Part shown: positions 1 to 11,566 of the stretch, piece after piece
Layout of the letters: each line of letters begins with the position of its first letter
Numbering within the stretch: position 1 is the first letter of the stretch
Assembly (NCBI GenBank): GCA_002682825.1
Contig: NOKP01000023.1
Span: 372,001-436,000 of the forward strand
DNA: 64,000 bases
Origin: Neonectria sp. B-13
Lineage: Eukaryota; Ascomycota; Sordariomycetes; Hypocreales; Nectriaceae
Direction: 5' to 3'
Translations under genes and position numbers: made by a program
The notes under the pieces: model-generated
Databases searched by the model: none
The model's input: only the letters and a program-made list of their open reading frames with translations
What the model was told of the DNA's origin: nothing

Positions 1-828
1 AGAGGTGGAATAGCACCAAGGGCGAACGAAACCCGCCAGACGATGCCATACTTGTCCTGCTCCTGGCCCACGCAGAGCAGAAGGAGCAGCGGCACCAAGC
101 CTCCCCAGACGTAGCCCAGGGATGCCGACAGGTCTGCAAGCATGGCGAACATGAACCCACGTCGCTTGCGAAACTTGCCGCTCTCGTCCGTGGCCTCGGC
201 GGCACCGGCGCCGGAGACCGGGTACTCGCCACCGGCGCCGACGCCGGCAACGCCGCGGGCGATGATGAGCATCCAGAAGAGGCCAGTGGGCGAGGTGCCG
301 GCAGCACCAGCGGACAGGGCGATACCTACAACCAACAGGATGGTAGTGGCCACGGCGCCAGTCTTGCGGCCCAGCTGGTCGACGACGACGCCGAAGAAGA
401 GCATGCCGATGATCATGCCGATGAGGAACGCATTGCTCAGTCGCGAGTAAATGGAGCTAGTCAGGGCATCTGGGTAGATGATGGCCAGCAACAGCTCGAC
501 ATTGCCAATGACGGCGGCATTACTAGAGGAGAATCATAAGCTCTATCCTTGGACCAAGATGGAGGAGAAGAGGAAATGAAGCAATAAGCTGTTCTTACTA
601 TCCGTCGGAACCAATAGCTAGACCTGAGAACAGGATCATCAACCACACGGAGAGCTTGCTGTAGTAGCTCTTGGCGGGCTCGTCGATACTCCCCGTTTCG
701 ACATCAGCAGCATCCTTCTCCGCGGGCATCTTTTTGTCCATGCCAGTGTCATTTTTGACAATCTCGTCGACGTTTGGCAGGGTTTCTTTGGGCTCAATGG
801 CCAAGTTGGTGCCTGTATCTACAGCCAT
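1..828 (-). CDS. Git1-like MFS permease (3' part cut off by the window edge)
   Basis: Major facilitator superfamily permease, probably of the fungal glycerophosphoinositol/phosphate (Git1) type, acting in the plasma membrane. Two exons are visible on the minus strand: 599-828 with the start codon and 1-522, separated by a 76-nt intron (523-598, GTAAGA...CTAG). The join reads GSDGYNAAVIGN, the usual first transmembrane segment of this family. Further along are the loop motif DQLGRKTG and the Git-type segment GAGGEYSVSGAGAAEA, followed by RRGFMF. The first ~60 residues form an acidic cytosolic tail. Roughly the C-terminal half lies outside the window. It shares a 504-bp intergenic region with the divergent peptidase gene. 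The family assignment is firm at MFS level; the substrate is inferred from similarity to Git1-like proteins. Confidence 0.82.
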
Positions 829-1332
829 TCTCGGGAGCTGCAAAGTACACAAAAACTTACAGGAGCAAACGAGATTCACAAAACAAGCGACGGCCAACCG
901 ACCTATTAACTCACCCGTTATCTTCCAGTTGCGCGAGAACCCACCCAAAGTAGGCCTACCATCCGCCGATTATCTCCCCAAGGATACGTCGGCAAAGATC
1001 CCACCGAAGTTTGGGAAGGTTGAAGCGAAATCCACTAACACCACAGAGCTTCTCCACCTGACAAGGGCCGTTGTATGGCACCCTGGCGTTATCTCCCCCA
1101 GAAACGAGCCCACTTGTCTCCCCCTCACGATGATCGTATAGCGAACATGAGTCGCACAGTCCCACTGTTTGGATGGAGAAGATGGGATAACGCGTTGGCG
1201 GACTAGTAATGGGGTCGGAGCCAGAAGTTGCTCCGCTGCAGGGTGTGATTGTCTCGGATGGGATGCCTTTTCTCGACGAGCAGCCGACTCGCTCGCTTCC
1301 TAGTTGAACAGCCGTCTTACATCACCGCAAAA
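829..1332. promoter_or_regulatory. Shared divergent promoter region
   Basis: This 504-bp gap separates the start codons of the permease (minus) and the M24 peptidase (plus), so it must hold both promoters. I see no clear TATA box and no convincing open frame. An in-frame ATG at 1261 upstream of the chosen peptidase start would add 24 residues but has a poorer context. Confidence 0.5.
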
Positions 1333-2834
1333 ATGAGCTCGACTGTGTCTGATAGCGAAAAGGGCCAATTGCTGCACCAGCCGCTTGGTGCAGTTCCCAA
1401 GCCCAAAAACAAGTCACCGTCGCGGCTCGTTACAGTTGCTGCTGCAGTTGTGACGACGCTGCTGTTACTTGGCGGCTATCACCACCGTTGCTCGCATTCC
1501 AACGTTATTGACGTCGCCAAAGTACAGCAATGCTCAATTAACAACCTCAAGGCCGATCTCTCGTTTTTGGACACGGCTCGACCGATTGAGGCCGATGAGT
1601 TTATTGAGCGGCGGGACCGGCTGGCAAAGGCTTTGACTGTCAATGGTGTTGACGCCTTCGTCCTGGAACCAGGCTACACGTTCCAGTAAGTAATTGATAT
1701 CGCTGTCAAGCTTCGCGAGAATTAACAAGGTCTAGATACTATGGAAACACTTCGCAAGTGGATTGGGAGCCTTGGGAGCCAGAAGAGCGCCCGTTTCTGA
1801 TGCTCATCATCCCAGAGACTTCTGCCGACGGCGAGGTCTCGGCCAAAACGGCGTTCCTATCTCCCCATTTTGAAGAAGGTCGTGTCCGCATGCTGGGGAT
1901 TCCGTCGCGAGAGGAGACGCTGGATATCGTCATCTGGGAAGAGCACTGGAACCCTTACGAGACCCTGCTTAAGTCGAGGCTGTTCGAGGGCAAGACGACC
2001 CCGAAGCTAATGGCTGACGAGGAGATCCGCGACTACATTGTCCGCGGCCTCGATTCTGCCGGCTTTGAGACGGTGGGCCTCACGCCAGAAGCCGAGCTTG
2101 TGAGGCAGTTGAAGAGCCCCGCCGAAGTAGAGCTGCTCCGCGCCGTCAACACCGGGACGGTCGTTGCCGTGAGGGCGATGCGGCCCTGCCTGGTTCCTGG
2201 ATTGACGGAGGACCAAGTCACGGCCATCCTCGACAACTCGATGCTTTCCATTGGGTTCAGCCTGTTCTTCAACATCGTGCTTTTTGAGGAGCACGGCGCC
2301 CTGCCTCACGGAGGTTTTGTCACTGGCGGCAAGAAGCTCACCTACGACAGCATGATTGTAATCGACGTGGGTGCGCATTACCTGGGATACTCGTCAGACA
2401 TCTGCAGAAGCTTCCTCATTGACCGACCAGAGGGCCAGCACTGCGCCGTTCCCGATCCGTTGCGGGAGGAGAAGGAAAACGTGTGGCAGATCGTGCTGGA
2501 TGCACAGACGGCGGCCGCGGAGGCTTTCAGGCACAACAACACGGCCGCGAGCGTGGACATTGCGGCGCGAACTGTCATTGAGAACGCTGGGTATGGATAC
2601 GGCTTCACGCACCGACTGGGCCACGGCATTGGCATCAAGGCCCATGAGTCGCCGTACCTGAACAAGTGGAACACGGGCGTGCTCCTGAAAGCGGGAATGA
2701 CTTTCACCAACGAGCCGGGCATCTACTTGGAAGGCAAGTTTGGCGTGAGGCACGAGGACATTTACTTGGTCAAGGAGGATGGCGAGGCAGAGATGCTCAC
2801 TGGTCAACGGGCAAAGGGTCTTCGTGAGCCTTGA
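1333..2834 (+). CDS. Membrane-anchored M24 family metallopeptidase (Xaa-Pro aminopeptidase-like)
   Basis: Predicted dinuclear-metal aminopeptidase of family M24 (creatinase/Xaa-Pro peptidase fold), 483 aa. Exons are 1333-1685 and 1736-2834, with a 50-nt intron (1686-1735); the join gives PGYTFQYYGNTSQ. Residues ~32-49 form one hydrophobic segment after a basic stretch, suggesting a type II membrane anchor with the enzyme facing the lumen or outside. A creatinase N-terminal domain precedes the catalytic domain. Visible metal-site motifs are DVGAHYLGYSSD (two Asp, ~328 and 339), THRLGHGIGI (His, ~414), NEPGIYLEG (Glu, ~444) and VRHEDIYLV (Glu, ~458), so all five ligands look intact. HGALPHGG precedes them. 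The start at 1333 was chosen for its context (gcaaaaATGA) and because the TM segment then sits near the N-terminus. The exact peptide substrate cannot be told. Confidence 0.88.
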
Positions 2835-2918
2835 TGGGTATCATTAATTAGGTAACTAAAGATATTAAATCTCGTAGTTTACATGCATATTCAGAATTAC
2901 AGCCTAAAATCGGTGCCA

Positions 2919-4322
2919 TCATGAAGTGTGCTGTGATGATTGGGCGTGGTTAATCGGGAAGCCATTTGCAATGGCAGCACCTTGTAGCTGCTTCAACCAC
3001 ACCGCCCCGTCGCCTTCTGGTACAGGCCGATGGGATAAGCTGCAATCGACGTAGATGGAGTCGTCGAGATACGTCCAGTCCGAAACCTCGACAGCGCACT
3101 CTGAAAGCGCGCCCGGAAAGGGCGAGGCGCTGAGGGCCGCGCAGGTCCAAGCCATCTGCTGCAGTATCTCGATCATGGTATGCGTCCACGCGGAAACGCT
3201 CAGTCTGATGGACCCGTCCTCGACTTCCAGGTGTAGAAGCCGGAGACTCGGGCAGTATATGTCTTTGCCGTCGGTGCCGTCCCAAAGCGACATGCCGGTG
3301 AAGGCTTGTCCTTCGCGGCATGAGATGGAGGCTTGCTTGACGGCCTCTTCGATGCAGCCCAGTAGCAGTGAGCCGCACCTGGGCCATTGCTTGGAGGTGT
3401 ACTCGGATACGGTGGTGTAGATGCAGTCGTTTGCCGTTCCGGTGATGGCTGGCAAAGATCCCATGCTGACCAGTTGGGGGTCCCCGATGCCTTCAAGGGG
3501 ACCGAAGAGCTGGCACTCAAATTTGAACTGGATAATGTGAAACCCATCCGGGGGCGGCCGAAAACGGCGTTTCATGAGAATGTCCCAAACAGCAGACTCC
3601 ATGAGGTGCATCTGCACAAAGTGAGGGGAGATCAAGACCTCGCGGATCCTGGCGATTAGGGTCTTGGCGGATTCTCCAGTGGTGATGTAGGTGTGTAATG
3701 AGCGGGCGATGTCTTCTGGCGACCCTCTGGGGGAGCGGCCGGGGAACTCGCGATCCCAATAGCTGCAGAGGAGCTGCAGAGCCAGCGGCAGATCAATGCC
3801 TCGTGCAGTTGACGACCATGTCGCAGGCCGCCGTGTGATGCCCGGACCAATCTTGTCGAGGATGCATCGCGGCGTCTCGGGTCCGTTGAGAATGAGGATC
3901 AGCTGGCATATGGGACCGTCGAATAACAGGGTGACTTGGCGTGCAGCTTCCGGGTTGGAGTCACAGTAGAAGCGCCACAGCTCGTCCCAGAGCTGCTTGG
4001 TGAACTCGGACAGGAGGCGGTCCAGCACGCGGTCGATGTTGATGCGGACCTTTTGCTCTGGGAGGTAGTAGTGGGTGAGGAGGTCGTTGTTCAGTCCATC
4101 GGCGAGGGCGGTGGCAAAGGCGGCGACGAGGGCTCCGGCGACAAGAGGCGGGACCTGGACCTCGGCATTGTTGGGCGACTGGGCGGTGCGAGGCCGGCGG
4201 CTGGGCAACGGAGGCTTGATGCCCAGAACAACGGCATCTAGACCTACACCTACACCTACAGAAGCAGACTCGGTCTCAGACTCATGGGTGGTGGAGGACG
4301 ACGTGTGATTCGGCGGGAGCAT
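2919..4322 (-). CDS. Unrecognised fungal protein, 467 aa
   Basis: Single uninterrupted frame of 467 codons, convergent with the M24 peptidase (84 bp between stop codons). The N-terminal ~60 residues are low complexity (Ser/Thr/Glu, then a GVGVGVG run encoded by CTACAC repeats). The rest looks like a folded mixed alpha/beta protein with regular hydrophobic spacing, for example RVLDRLLSEFTKQLWDELWR and SAWTHTMIEILQQMAWTCAA. There is no signal peptide and no confident membrane segment. I do not recognise a domain. The C-terminus contains LQGAAIANGFPI and ends 10 residues later; I have a weak impression of similar GFP[IT] segments followed by longer C-termini in other fungal hypotheticals, so it may be truncated. 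Length and lack of breaks support a real gene; function is unknown. Confidence 0.65.
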   Translation of the reverse strand: MLPPNHTSSSTTHESETESASVGVGVGLDAVVLGIKPPLPSRRPRTAQSPNNAEVQVPPLVAGALVAAFATALADGLNNDLLTHYYLPEQKVRINIDRVLDRLLSEFTKQLWDELWRFYCDSNPEAARQVTLLFDGPICQLILILNGPETPRCILDKIGPGITRRPATWSSTARGIDLPLALQLLCSYWDREFPGRSPRGSPEDIARSLHTYITTGESAKTLIARIREVLISPHFVQMHLMESAVWDILMKRRFRPPPDGFHIIQFKFECQLFGPLEGIGDPQLVSMGSLPAITGTANDCIYTTVSEYTSKQWPRCGSLLLGCIEEAVKQASISCREGQAFTGMSLWDGTDGKDIYCPSLRLLHLEVEDGSIRLSVSAWTHTMIEILQQMAWTCAALSASPFPGALSECAVEVSDWTYLDDSIYVDCSLSHRPVPEGDGAVWLKQLQGAAIANGFPINHAQSSQHTS

Positions 4323-7300
4323 GTCGTCTAGGCATGGCTAGAGAGGGCGAGCCTCGCGGGGCAAGGCGCTAGAAAGCTCGAGACTAGGAACTCGAGGAAT
4401 GGGCTTCAGAAGCACGCTTCATGACGGTAAGAGTTGTTAACGAGAGTGAAAGCGTCCTTGAAAAGTTCGGGCAAGATTGCTCTCTTTGTGCGGGCAGTCG
4501 GTGCGAGAGCTGACGTTGCTAGCATTGCGCGTCCCGCTGACAAAACGGGGCAAGGCGACTAGTTGGGCCTCACACAGCGAGCTGAATGCAGATGACGCCA
4601 CCGAAAGAGGGAATTGGCTTGTGAAGGAGGGAATACGCGAATGGCGAAAAGGAAAATAGAAGTCCAAAGGGGGATCTCTTTAAGAAGAAAGGGAGACACG
4701 CTTTCATCCGCCGTGTCACTGTCGGTCCTTCGTACTGGGGCAAATACGCTGCGTCGACATATTTGGTCCTTTTGCTGCGAAGTACACGACCAAAAAGATT
4801 TCAAGGGGGAGGCCGCGTCATGGCACGGGATGGGGCCACGGTTGATCCACGCGGCCCTTGAGCCTTGACATTGATTTGAGCACTTGCTTTTCGTATGCCG
4901 CGCACTTGCGATTGCCTGGAAAATGGTCCCTTTGACACGGGGTTTCCATCCGTTCGTCACGCTCGCTTGAGTGAGAGGCTGGCGTGTCGTCCGTGTGGGC
5001 TCGGGTTTACCAGCGCGCGCGCAACTCCTGAGAGTGCGCGGCCAAAAAATGGACCATCGTTGACGGTCTGCTAACAAGCTTAACTCAAAAAGGCTTTTGG
5101 GCAGATGAATTTCCGAAGCTGTGGTTCTCTGTATACCTTGTTGGTGGAGGATACAGACGGGAAGCACTCGAGAACAAGGCCCAGCAGGAAAGATAGAGGT
5201 AAGGGAGAGAATGGAGACGGCGGCGCAGGAAACGTCGGGGATTGATGAGTGTCGATTGAGGCAGTGCTGACTGACAGCGTCTGTCTGGCCCATCGAAGCC
5301 GAATCCCCCCAGCTAGACGACAAGCCGCCCAGCCTCCCTCTGCCGGCACCCGTCGTCCCGCTGTTAGTAAGTCTCCGGCGAACTGAGGCCTGTCCATAAC
5401 CATTCGTTTGCATCCTTACTGGCTGCGTCTGTGGTTACACGAGCTGGACAACCCATCTCGGCCGCTTTGGCGTCGACTTTTGCGGCGGGTCTTTCTTTCA
5501 TCTGTGGAGACCTGGAACTACGAGCACAGCCTTGACACCATTCCCAATCCAAAACTTCGCTTCGGATCGACCCCTGGTTCCACGTTTCAAGCTTCTTCCT
5601 CGGCCACTTACCCGTAGCTTGTACATAGTAGGTAAGGTGTGGCGTTGAAACCCCCCAAGACGGCCACCTCGACGTCAGCGGCGCAGAGCACAGTCGGTGA
5701 AGCAAATCTCGGCATTTCCTAATGCGTCACGAAGCGCCCACCTTGCAATTACGGTGCATCTCTAGCGGAAGCGCGGCGAGGAGAGAAAAAGCTTAGCACC
5801 CAGTCGACGGAGAGATGTTGCAACCCGTCGTGCTAGAGGTTTGGTGCCAAGGACTGAAGGATCTCTTGGCTCCCCCACTTACCATCTCGCAGCCAGCTGA
5901 CCGTGTGATTGAACACTAAGGAGCACACTGATGAGGTTTATTAGAATACACACCTCAAGCAAAACACAGTTCATGTATGGTGCTGTACTGACCCGAGCAC
6001 TGCGCAAACACCTCATGAGCACAAGATGTGCTAGGCTCAACGCCTGAGGCCCTAAGTAGGGTAGGTGTAGTATGAGGCATCTGACAGCGTCACCCTGGAA
6101 CGAAACGAAGAGTCGATTGGAAAGTCTGCGGGGGGGATGGATTAAAAACCCATCAGCCGGCCCGGATCAGCAACATGTGCTTTGTACACAAGCACGAACC
6201 GGCCCAAGCGTTGTGCTCGACTGTGGGCGTTGACCAGAAGCCAGATCCAGCCTCAAGCCTTTCGAATGGAGCATAACATGGACAAATCTCCTCGCACAGG
6301 CCCAAACCCCAGGATTGCAGGGCTGAGCGATTTCTTGGCAAAGAGAACTGTGGCCTATGAGGACAAATGCGTGTGTGAGAACACGGACAGACACCTGGTC
6401 AACTACATGCGCCACCTCCACCCGATGCTGGTTCAACAGCAACATCCATGTTATGCTTAAACTGGGAATCACGTAGTGTTTGCGAAACGGAGGAATTGAT
6501 AAGTCGCTTGCCGATTGACGTGGACGCAGAGGCTTAAGACGTTCTTAAATCGAGAAAACAGCACAACGATGTGCATCTCGAGTTCGTCCGAGGAGCTCAT
6601 CAACAACTCTGGGACTACTTCGTGAGAACCATCATAGTGCTCAGGAATGCCTAGAAAGGCAAGACGCCACGGGACCGAACACCACACTGCCCAACAGGGC
6701 TGTCACCTGCAGCCCTTGTCTCATGATTTTCCCTTGTTGAGATGACGGCATGCTTGCTGAGCTACCTACAGCTTAACGGAGCTCGCATAGCTCTGGGACA
6801 CAGCTACACTCTTGGGGACAGCGTTGGCAGCGGTATCATGGGAGGCCGCCTACCCCTCCCACGGCTCACACCGGCATGGTAGCTTGTTATGTATTGTGAC
6901 AGCAAGGGATCGACAAACAAAAGACCTGGCCGAAAGGCGAAGCGACTTGTGACAGCGGCTGTCGGCTGCATCGCCCCCTCAGTCCTAGAGCGGTGGCATT
7001 TTCCCTGTTTCGGGGGCATGAGGGCATCAAATCGCGCTGAGCTCGTATGGCAGCCGTCCCTAGTTTTTCTCAGGACTCGCGCATCTGAGATGACACACCC
7101 GCCTAGCTTCTTTCAGGATACCGAAGTCTCCATCTACACTGGGGGGTGTTTCTCCGAGCACACAGCCAGATTCGAGGCCCCAGGGCTGCATCGCTGGATA
7201 GACGGTAACTTTCATTGGTTGTCACTCGCTTGTTCCCGCAAAGCTTGGCATGGCAGCGAAATACTTTGCTCGCGGATATCAAAGACTTCATCCTCGCGAC

Positions 7301-7771
7301 AACCCGCAACTTCACCACCTCTGGTTATGAGCGATTTTCCTTTAGCACCGGCGCGCGTTGCGCTCACAAAGAAAAAGCCTTTCAATGGAGAAGCCATCGG
7401 ATATTGCACTGCGTCCTGAGCGCAATTGGCCGCACTGTGAGACCCTTCCCTCGTGCTGCTGCGATTCCCCTCACCGGTGTCTGCGTGCCGCCGTGCGCGC
7501 ACATCCGTTGAAGTCAGCGTTCTTCTCTCCTCGCATCTTCTCTCATCTTGTGAAGGCATGCGCAATTTCGTCATGCCTCGAGGGCTTTTGCACAGCCCTC
7601 GACTGGTCTGGAACCGTAGCCATCGTGTAGTTTGCGTATAAAGGAGGCTGCAGCAATCGCCATATTATTCAAGCTCATTCCTCGGTTTATTCTACTCTCT
7701 TGCCTACTTGTCTGCATCTCCCGTACAATACTGCTCTGACTGCTCTGCTGTACTCTCCATCTTCATTCCTC
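4323..7771. other. Long intergenic region
   Basis: About 3.4 kb without a gene I can support. Several open frames (up to 284 codons on the minus strand at 4559-5413) have no domain, biased composition and frequent overlap with other frames, so I treat them as chance. No tRNA or 5S-like sequence was seen. The right end holds the promoter and 5' leader of the P-type ATPase. Confidence 0.5.
7637..7642 (+). promoter_or_regulatory. TATA box candidate of the P-type ATPase gene
   Basis: TATAAA lies 130 bp upstream of the ATPase start codon and is followed by a pyrimidine-rich leader (ctctcttgcctacttgtctg), the usual layout of a fungal core promoter. Assigned by position and sequence only. Confidence 0.45.
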
Positions 7772-10700
7772 ATGGACGAACCCGAACCCAAAGCCCCAGT
7801 CCCCGAGCGCATCCGTTGGCGTGATGATGAGGAGGCCGGACGCAGGGGCAGACCGTCCCTTCGGCGTGGCATCTCGACGGATTCCGTGGGAATACATTCC
7901 ATCCATTCTAGGCGCAGCTCCGTCGATGTCGCTGCCGTTCTGCCCATCCAATATCGGACAGTGTAAGCAAGATTGCTGAGATGAAAGAAGCCCCCCCTGA
8001 ATGATTCTAGGTCCATGGACATTGAGGACTACAACCAAAAGGCTGGGTTTACGCAAAAGAGCGATGAGGCTGCGACAGGTACGCTTATCTACTGCACCAG
8101 GGCTGCGTGTGATGAGTGACATTTAACTCATGTGCCTCCTAGATCTTGCAAAGCTTGAGTGGCACACCGACACCGTCGACGAGGTGCTTCGCCGCCTCTC
8201 CACCGCAGTCCACGAAGGTCTCTCCCAAGAACAAGTCGAACGACGAGTCGCTCGCTATGGCAAGAACGCGCCGTCCCCTGCACCGACGCATAATACAAAG
8301 AAGATCCTTGGATACTTCCTGAAGGGCTTTGGTACAATCCTCCTCCTGGCCTCAGTGCTGGTGTTTATTGCATGGCGTCCGCTTGGAAAGCCGCCTGCAG
8401 ACGCAAATCTCGCGCTTGCCATCGTTCTTCTGGCCGTATTCTTCATTCAGGCCGCCTTCAACATGTGGCAGGACTGGTCCTCATCACGAGTCATGGCGTC
8501 CATCAAGACGATGCTCCCCGAACACTGCCAGGTTGTTCGTGATGGCCACGAAGTTTCCCTCCTTGCCGAGCACCTGGTCCCGGGAGACATTTTGCTCATC
8601 AAAGCGGGAAACAAACTCCCAGCTGATGTCCGCTTCGTCAAGGCATCCTCAGATGCCAAGTTTGACCGCTCCATCCTCACAGGTAAGCATACAACCACAG
8701 CAGTGGAACTTCTCTCTAACGCGGGATAGGCGAATCCGTCCCTCTCCAAGCCGCTATGGACTCCACCGATGATAACTACCTGGAAACAAAATGCATCGGA
8801 CTCCAGGGTACTCATTGCGTCTCTGGAACTTGCACCGGAGTTGTAGTTGCTACCGGGGACAGCACTGTCTTTGGGAGAATCGCCAAGCTGACCAACGAGC
8901 CGAAGACGGGCCTCACAACTCTCGAGCGCGAGGTCTTGCACTTCGTCTTGGTAATTTGTTCCATCATGTTCCTTATGATCATTATTGTCATCATTATTTG
9001 GTAGGTCCACGTAACCGGCTACTCGGTTGCATGGGGCTGACGGTGAATAGGGCAACATGGCTTCGGAAGAAGTATCCCGACTGGATCAGTGTTCCCAATC
9101 TAATCATCTCTTGCGTCTCGGTGGCTGTTGCCTTCATCCCGGAAGGCCTTCCAGTTGCTCTGACAGCGAGCATGACCATCAGCGCAAACATGATGCGAAA
9201 GCACAAGATCCTGTGCAAGTCTCTCAAAACAGTCGAGACACTCGGATCTGTGTCGGTGATTTGCTCCGACAAGACTGGCACACTGACACAAGTTGGTTTT
9301 CATCACATCCAGAGTCTATTGTGGCTGTTTGCTAACACTGAAAGAACAAAATGGTCGTCACTGAATGTGCAATCGGCGAGAAGCGGATGATTGCTGCTCA
9401 GGCTAGAGACATGATGGTTCTCAACGAAGAAACCAACCCCAAGAACAACTCCATCAGTCAGCTCCGTGCTGTCGCAGGACTCTGTAATGCTGGCACCTTC
9501 GATGCTTCCACCATCAATCTTCCACTTCACGAACGTGTCATCCATGGCGACGCCACTGACCAGGCAATTCTTCGATTCTCGGAAGGCCTTGGTGAGGTAG
9601 CTGAGCTTCGCCGATTCTGGCACACCAAGTACGAGCTTGCGTTTAACAGCAAGAACAAGTACATGATCAAAGCATTCAGTTTGGCTAACCAAAGTGGTCT
9701 GTCGCTTGCATTGCCCTCTGACGTTGCCTCTGTGTTCGGGCCCGGAGACGTGTAAGTTACATTGAAACATGATTCGGTGACATGAGAGGCTAATCAACTC
9801 GCAGGCTCTTGACCATAAAAGGTGCCCCGGAAATCCTTCTCGATAGGATCAGCTCCTATGTCAATCCCTCGGGCGTCACCATTAAGCTGGATGAAGTCAC
9901 TCGCAAGAGTATGGAGCTGATCAAGGACGAATGGGCATCGAAAGGCAGGAGAGTTTTGCTTCTGGCTCGAAAAGCAATCTCCAGCTCTGTGTTCCCTGCC
10001 GGCATGTCCTCGTTGACTTTGGAATCAGAGATGAACAAGCAAGCCTCGTCGGGGCTAACTCTTGTTGGCTTGGTTGGTATCGTTGACCCTCCTCGTCCGG
10101 AAATTCCGGATGTGGTCAATATTCTTCGTGCAGCTGGCATTCGCATCTTCATGGTGAGAGACTTGGCTGCTATTGAAGAGATTAGGACTGACACGGTTTA
10201 GGTCACTGGTGACTTTGCACTTACTGCGCAATCAATCGCAAAGGAGTGTGGAATCGTTACTAGCAGACAGATTGACAACATTGACGCGCTTCAACGGACT
10301 ACCACAATTGACCCGTCACTTCGCGCTCTCGAAATCGATTTCGGGACCGACGGACCGCGCGAAGCCATCGTTCTCAGCGGCCCGGAGCTCATCACGCTCA
10401 ACGAAGGCCAGTGGGACCAACTCGCAACGTATCGTGAGATTGTCTTTGCTCGCACGACCCCAGAGCACAAGCTCCGTATTGTGCGAGAGTTCCAAGCTCG
10501 CGGTCAGATCGTGGGCATGACTGGCGACGGCGTCAACGATGCCCCATCGCTGCGTGCTGCGGACGTGGGCATCGCGTTGGGGTCTGGAAGCGACATCGCC
10601 ATTGAGGCTGCCGACATGGTGCTGCTAGAGTCCTTCTCCAGCATCGTGGAGGCGCTGCGATATGGAAGGATGATGTTTGACAACTTGAAGAAGACGGTGG

Positions 10701-11566
10701 CGTATCTGCTTCCCGCCGGCAGCTTCAGCGAGTTCTGGCCGGTGATGACGAATGTCGCATTTGGAATCCCGCAGATCTTGAGCAGTTTTCTCATGATTAT
10801 TATCTGGTCAGTCTCCCCGCAGTTGAGGTGACGAGGAGATAGCCCGAGCTAACTGAAAGTATAGCCTGTTCACCGACGCCGTGGCCGCCATCGCTCTCGC
10901 ATACGAAGCACCGGAGGCGGATGTATTGCTTCGGAAGCCGAGAATCCCGGGAAAGGACCGACTTGTCGACTGGCAGCTCGTCTTCCAGGCCTATGGCGTC
11001 GTGGGCATGATGGAGACGACAGCGTCGTTTGCCATGTCGTTCTGGTACCTGGAACGGAACGGCATCCCCTTTTCAACTATCTGGTTCTCCTTCGGAAAAA
11101 TTCCCGATTCGATTGACCCCGACTACTATATCCAAAAGCTGTCCGAGGCCAGTTCCATCTACTTCGTCAATCTGGTTGTCATGTAAGTCGTCCCTAGCGC
11201 CGAAATCGGTGTCCCTGGTTGGGGGTCATGCGTGTGCGCGTACTCATTTCTCTGACACGTGGCAGGCAATGGTTCAATCTGTTGGCCGTCCGCACTCGAC
11301 GCCTGTCCATCATTCAGCATCCCCCGCTGTTTAATAAGGCGACGGAGAACTGGTACCTTTTCCCGGCGATGTTGTTCTCGCTTGTCATGGCCTTCCTCTG
11401 GCTGTATCCACCCGTCTTTCAGAACACCTTGGACACGGCGGCGGTGCCTGTTGAGTACTGGTTCCTTCCCATGGGATTCGGTGTCGGCATCATTCTCGTG
11501 GATGAGGCGAGGAAATATTGCGTAAGAAGATGGCCGAAGGGTGTCCTGGCTCGTATGGCTTGGTAA
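7772..11566 (+). CDS. Type IIC P-type cation ATPase (Na+/K+-ATPase alpha-like), 1096 aa
   Basis: Ion-pumping P-type ATPase resembling animal Na,K/H,K-ATPase alpha chains, in the plasma or an internal membrane. Ten exons: 7772-7962, 8011-8078, 8143-8682, 8730-9000, 9051-9291, 9345-9751, 9805-10153, 10202-10806, 10865-11182 and 11266-11566; all nine introns keep frame. Visible motifs in order: actuator ILTGES (~266, across intron 3), TM4 FIPEGLPVA (~385), phosphorylation site ICSDKTGTLTQ (Asp ~430, ending at an exon edge), nucleotide-domain IKGAPE, hinge MTGDGVNDAPS (~797), then TM5-TM10. The sequence after TM4 (KSLKTVETLGS) marks subfamily IIC rather than the SERCA or ENA types. The N-terminus carries an RGRPSLRR motif, a possible kinase site. 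In TM6 the segment reads CLFTDAVAAIALAYE: the Asp equivalent to animal D808 is kept but the D804 position appears to be Cys. Transported ion not determinable. Confidence 0.93.

Noticed and set aside
4559..5413. Open frame of 284 codons on the minus strand
   Set aside because: Arg/Ser/Pro-rich sequence without any domain, overlapped by frames on both strands, no splice or start context; most likely chance in GC-rich DNA.
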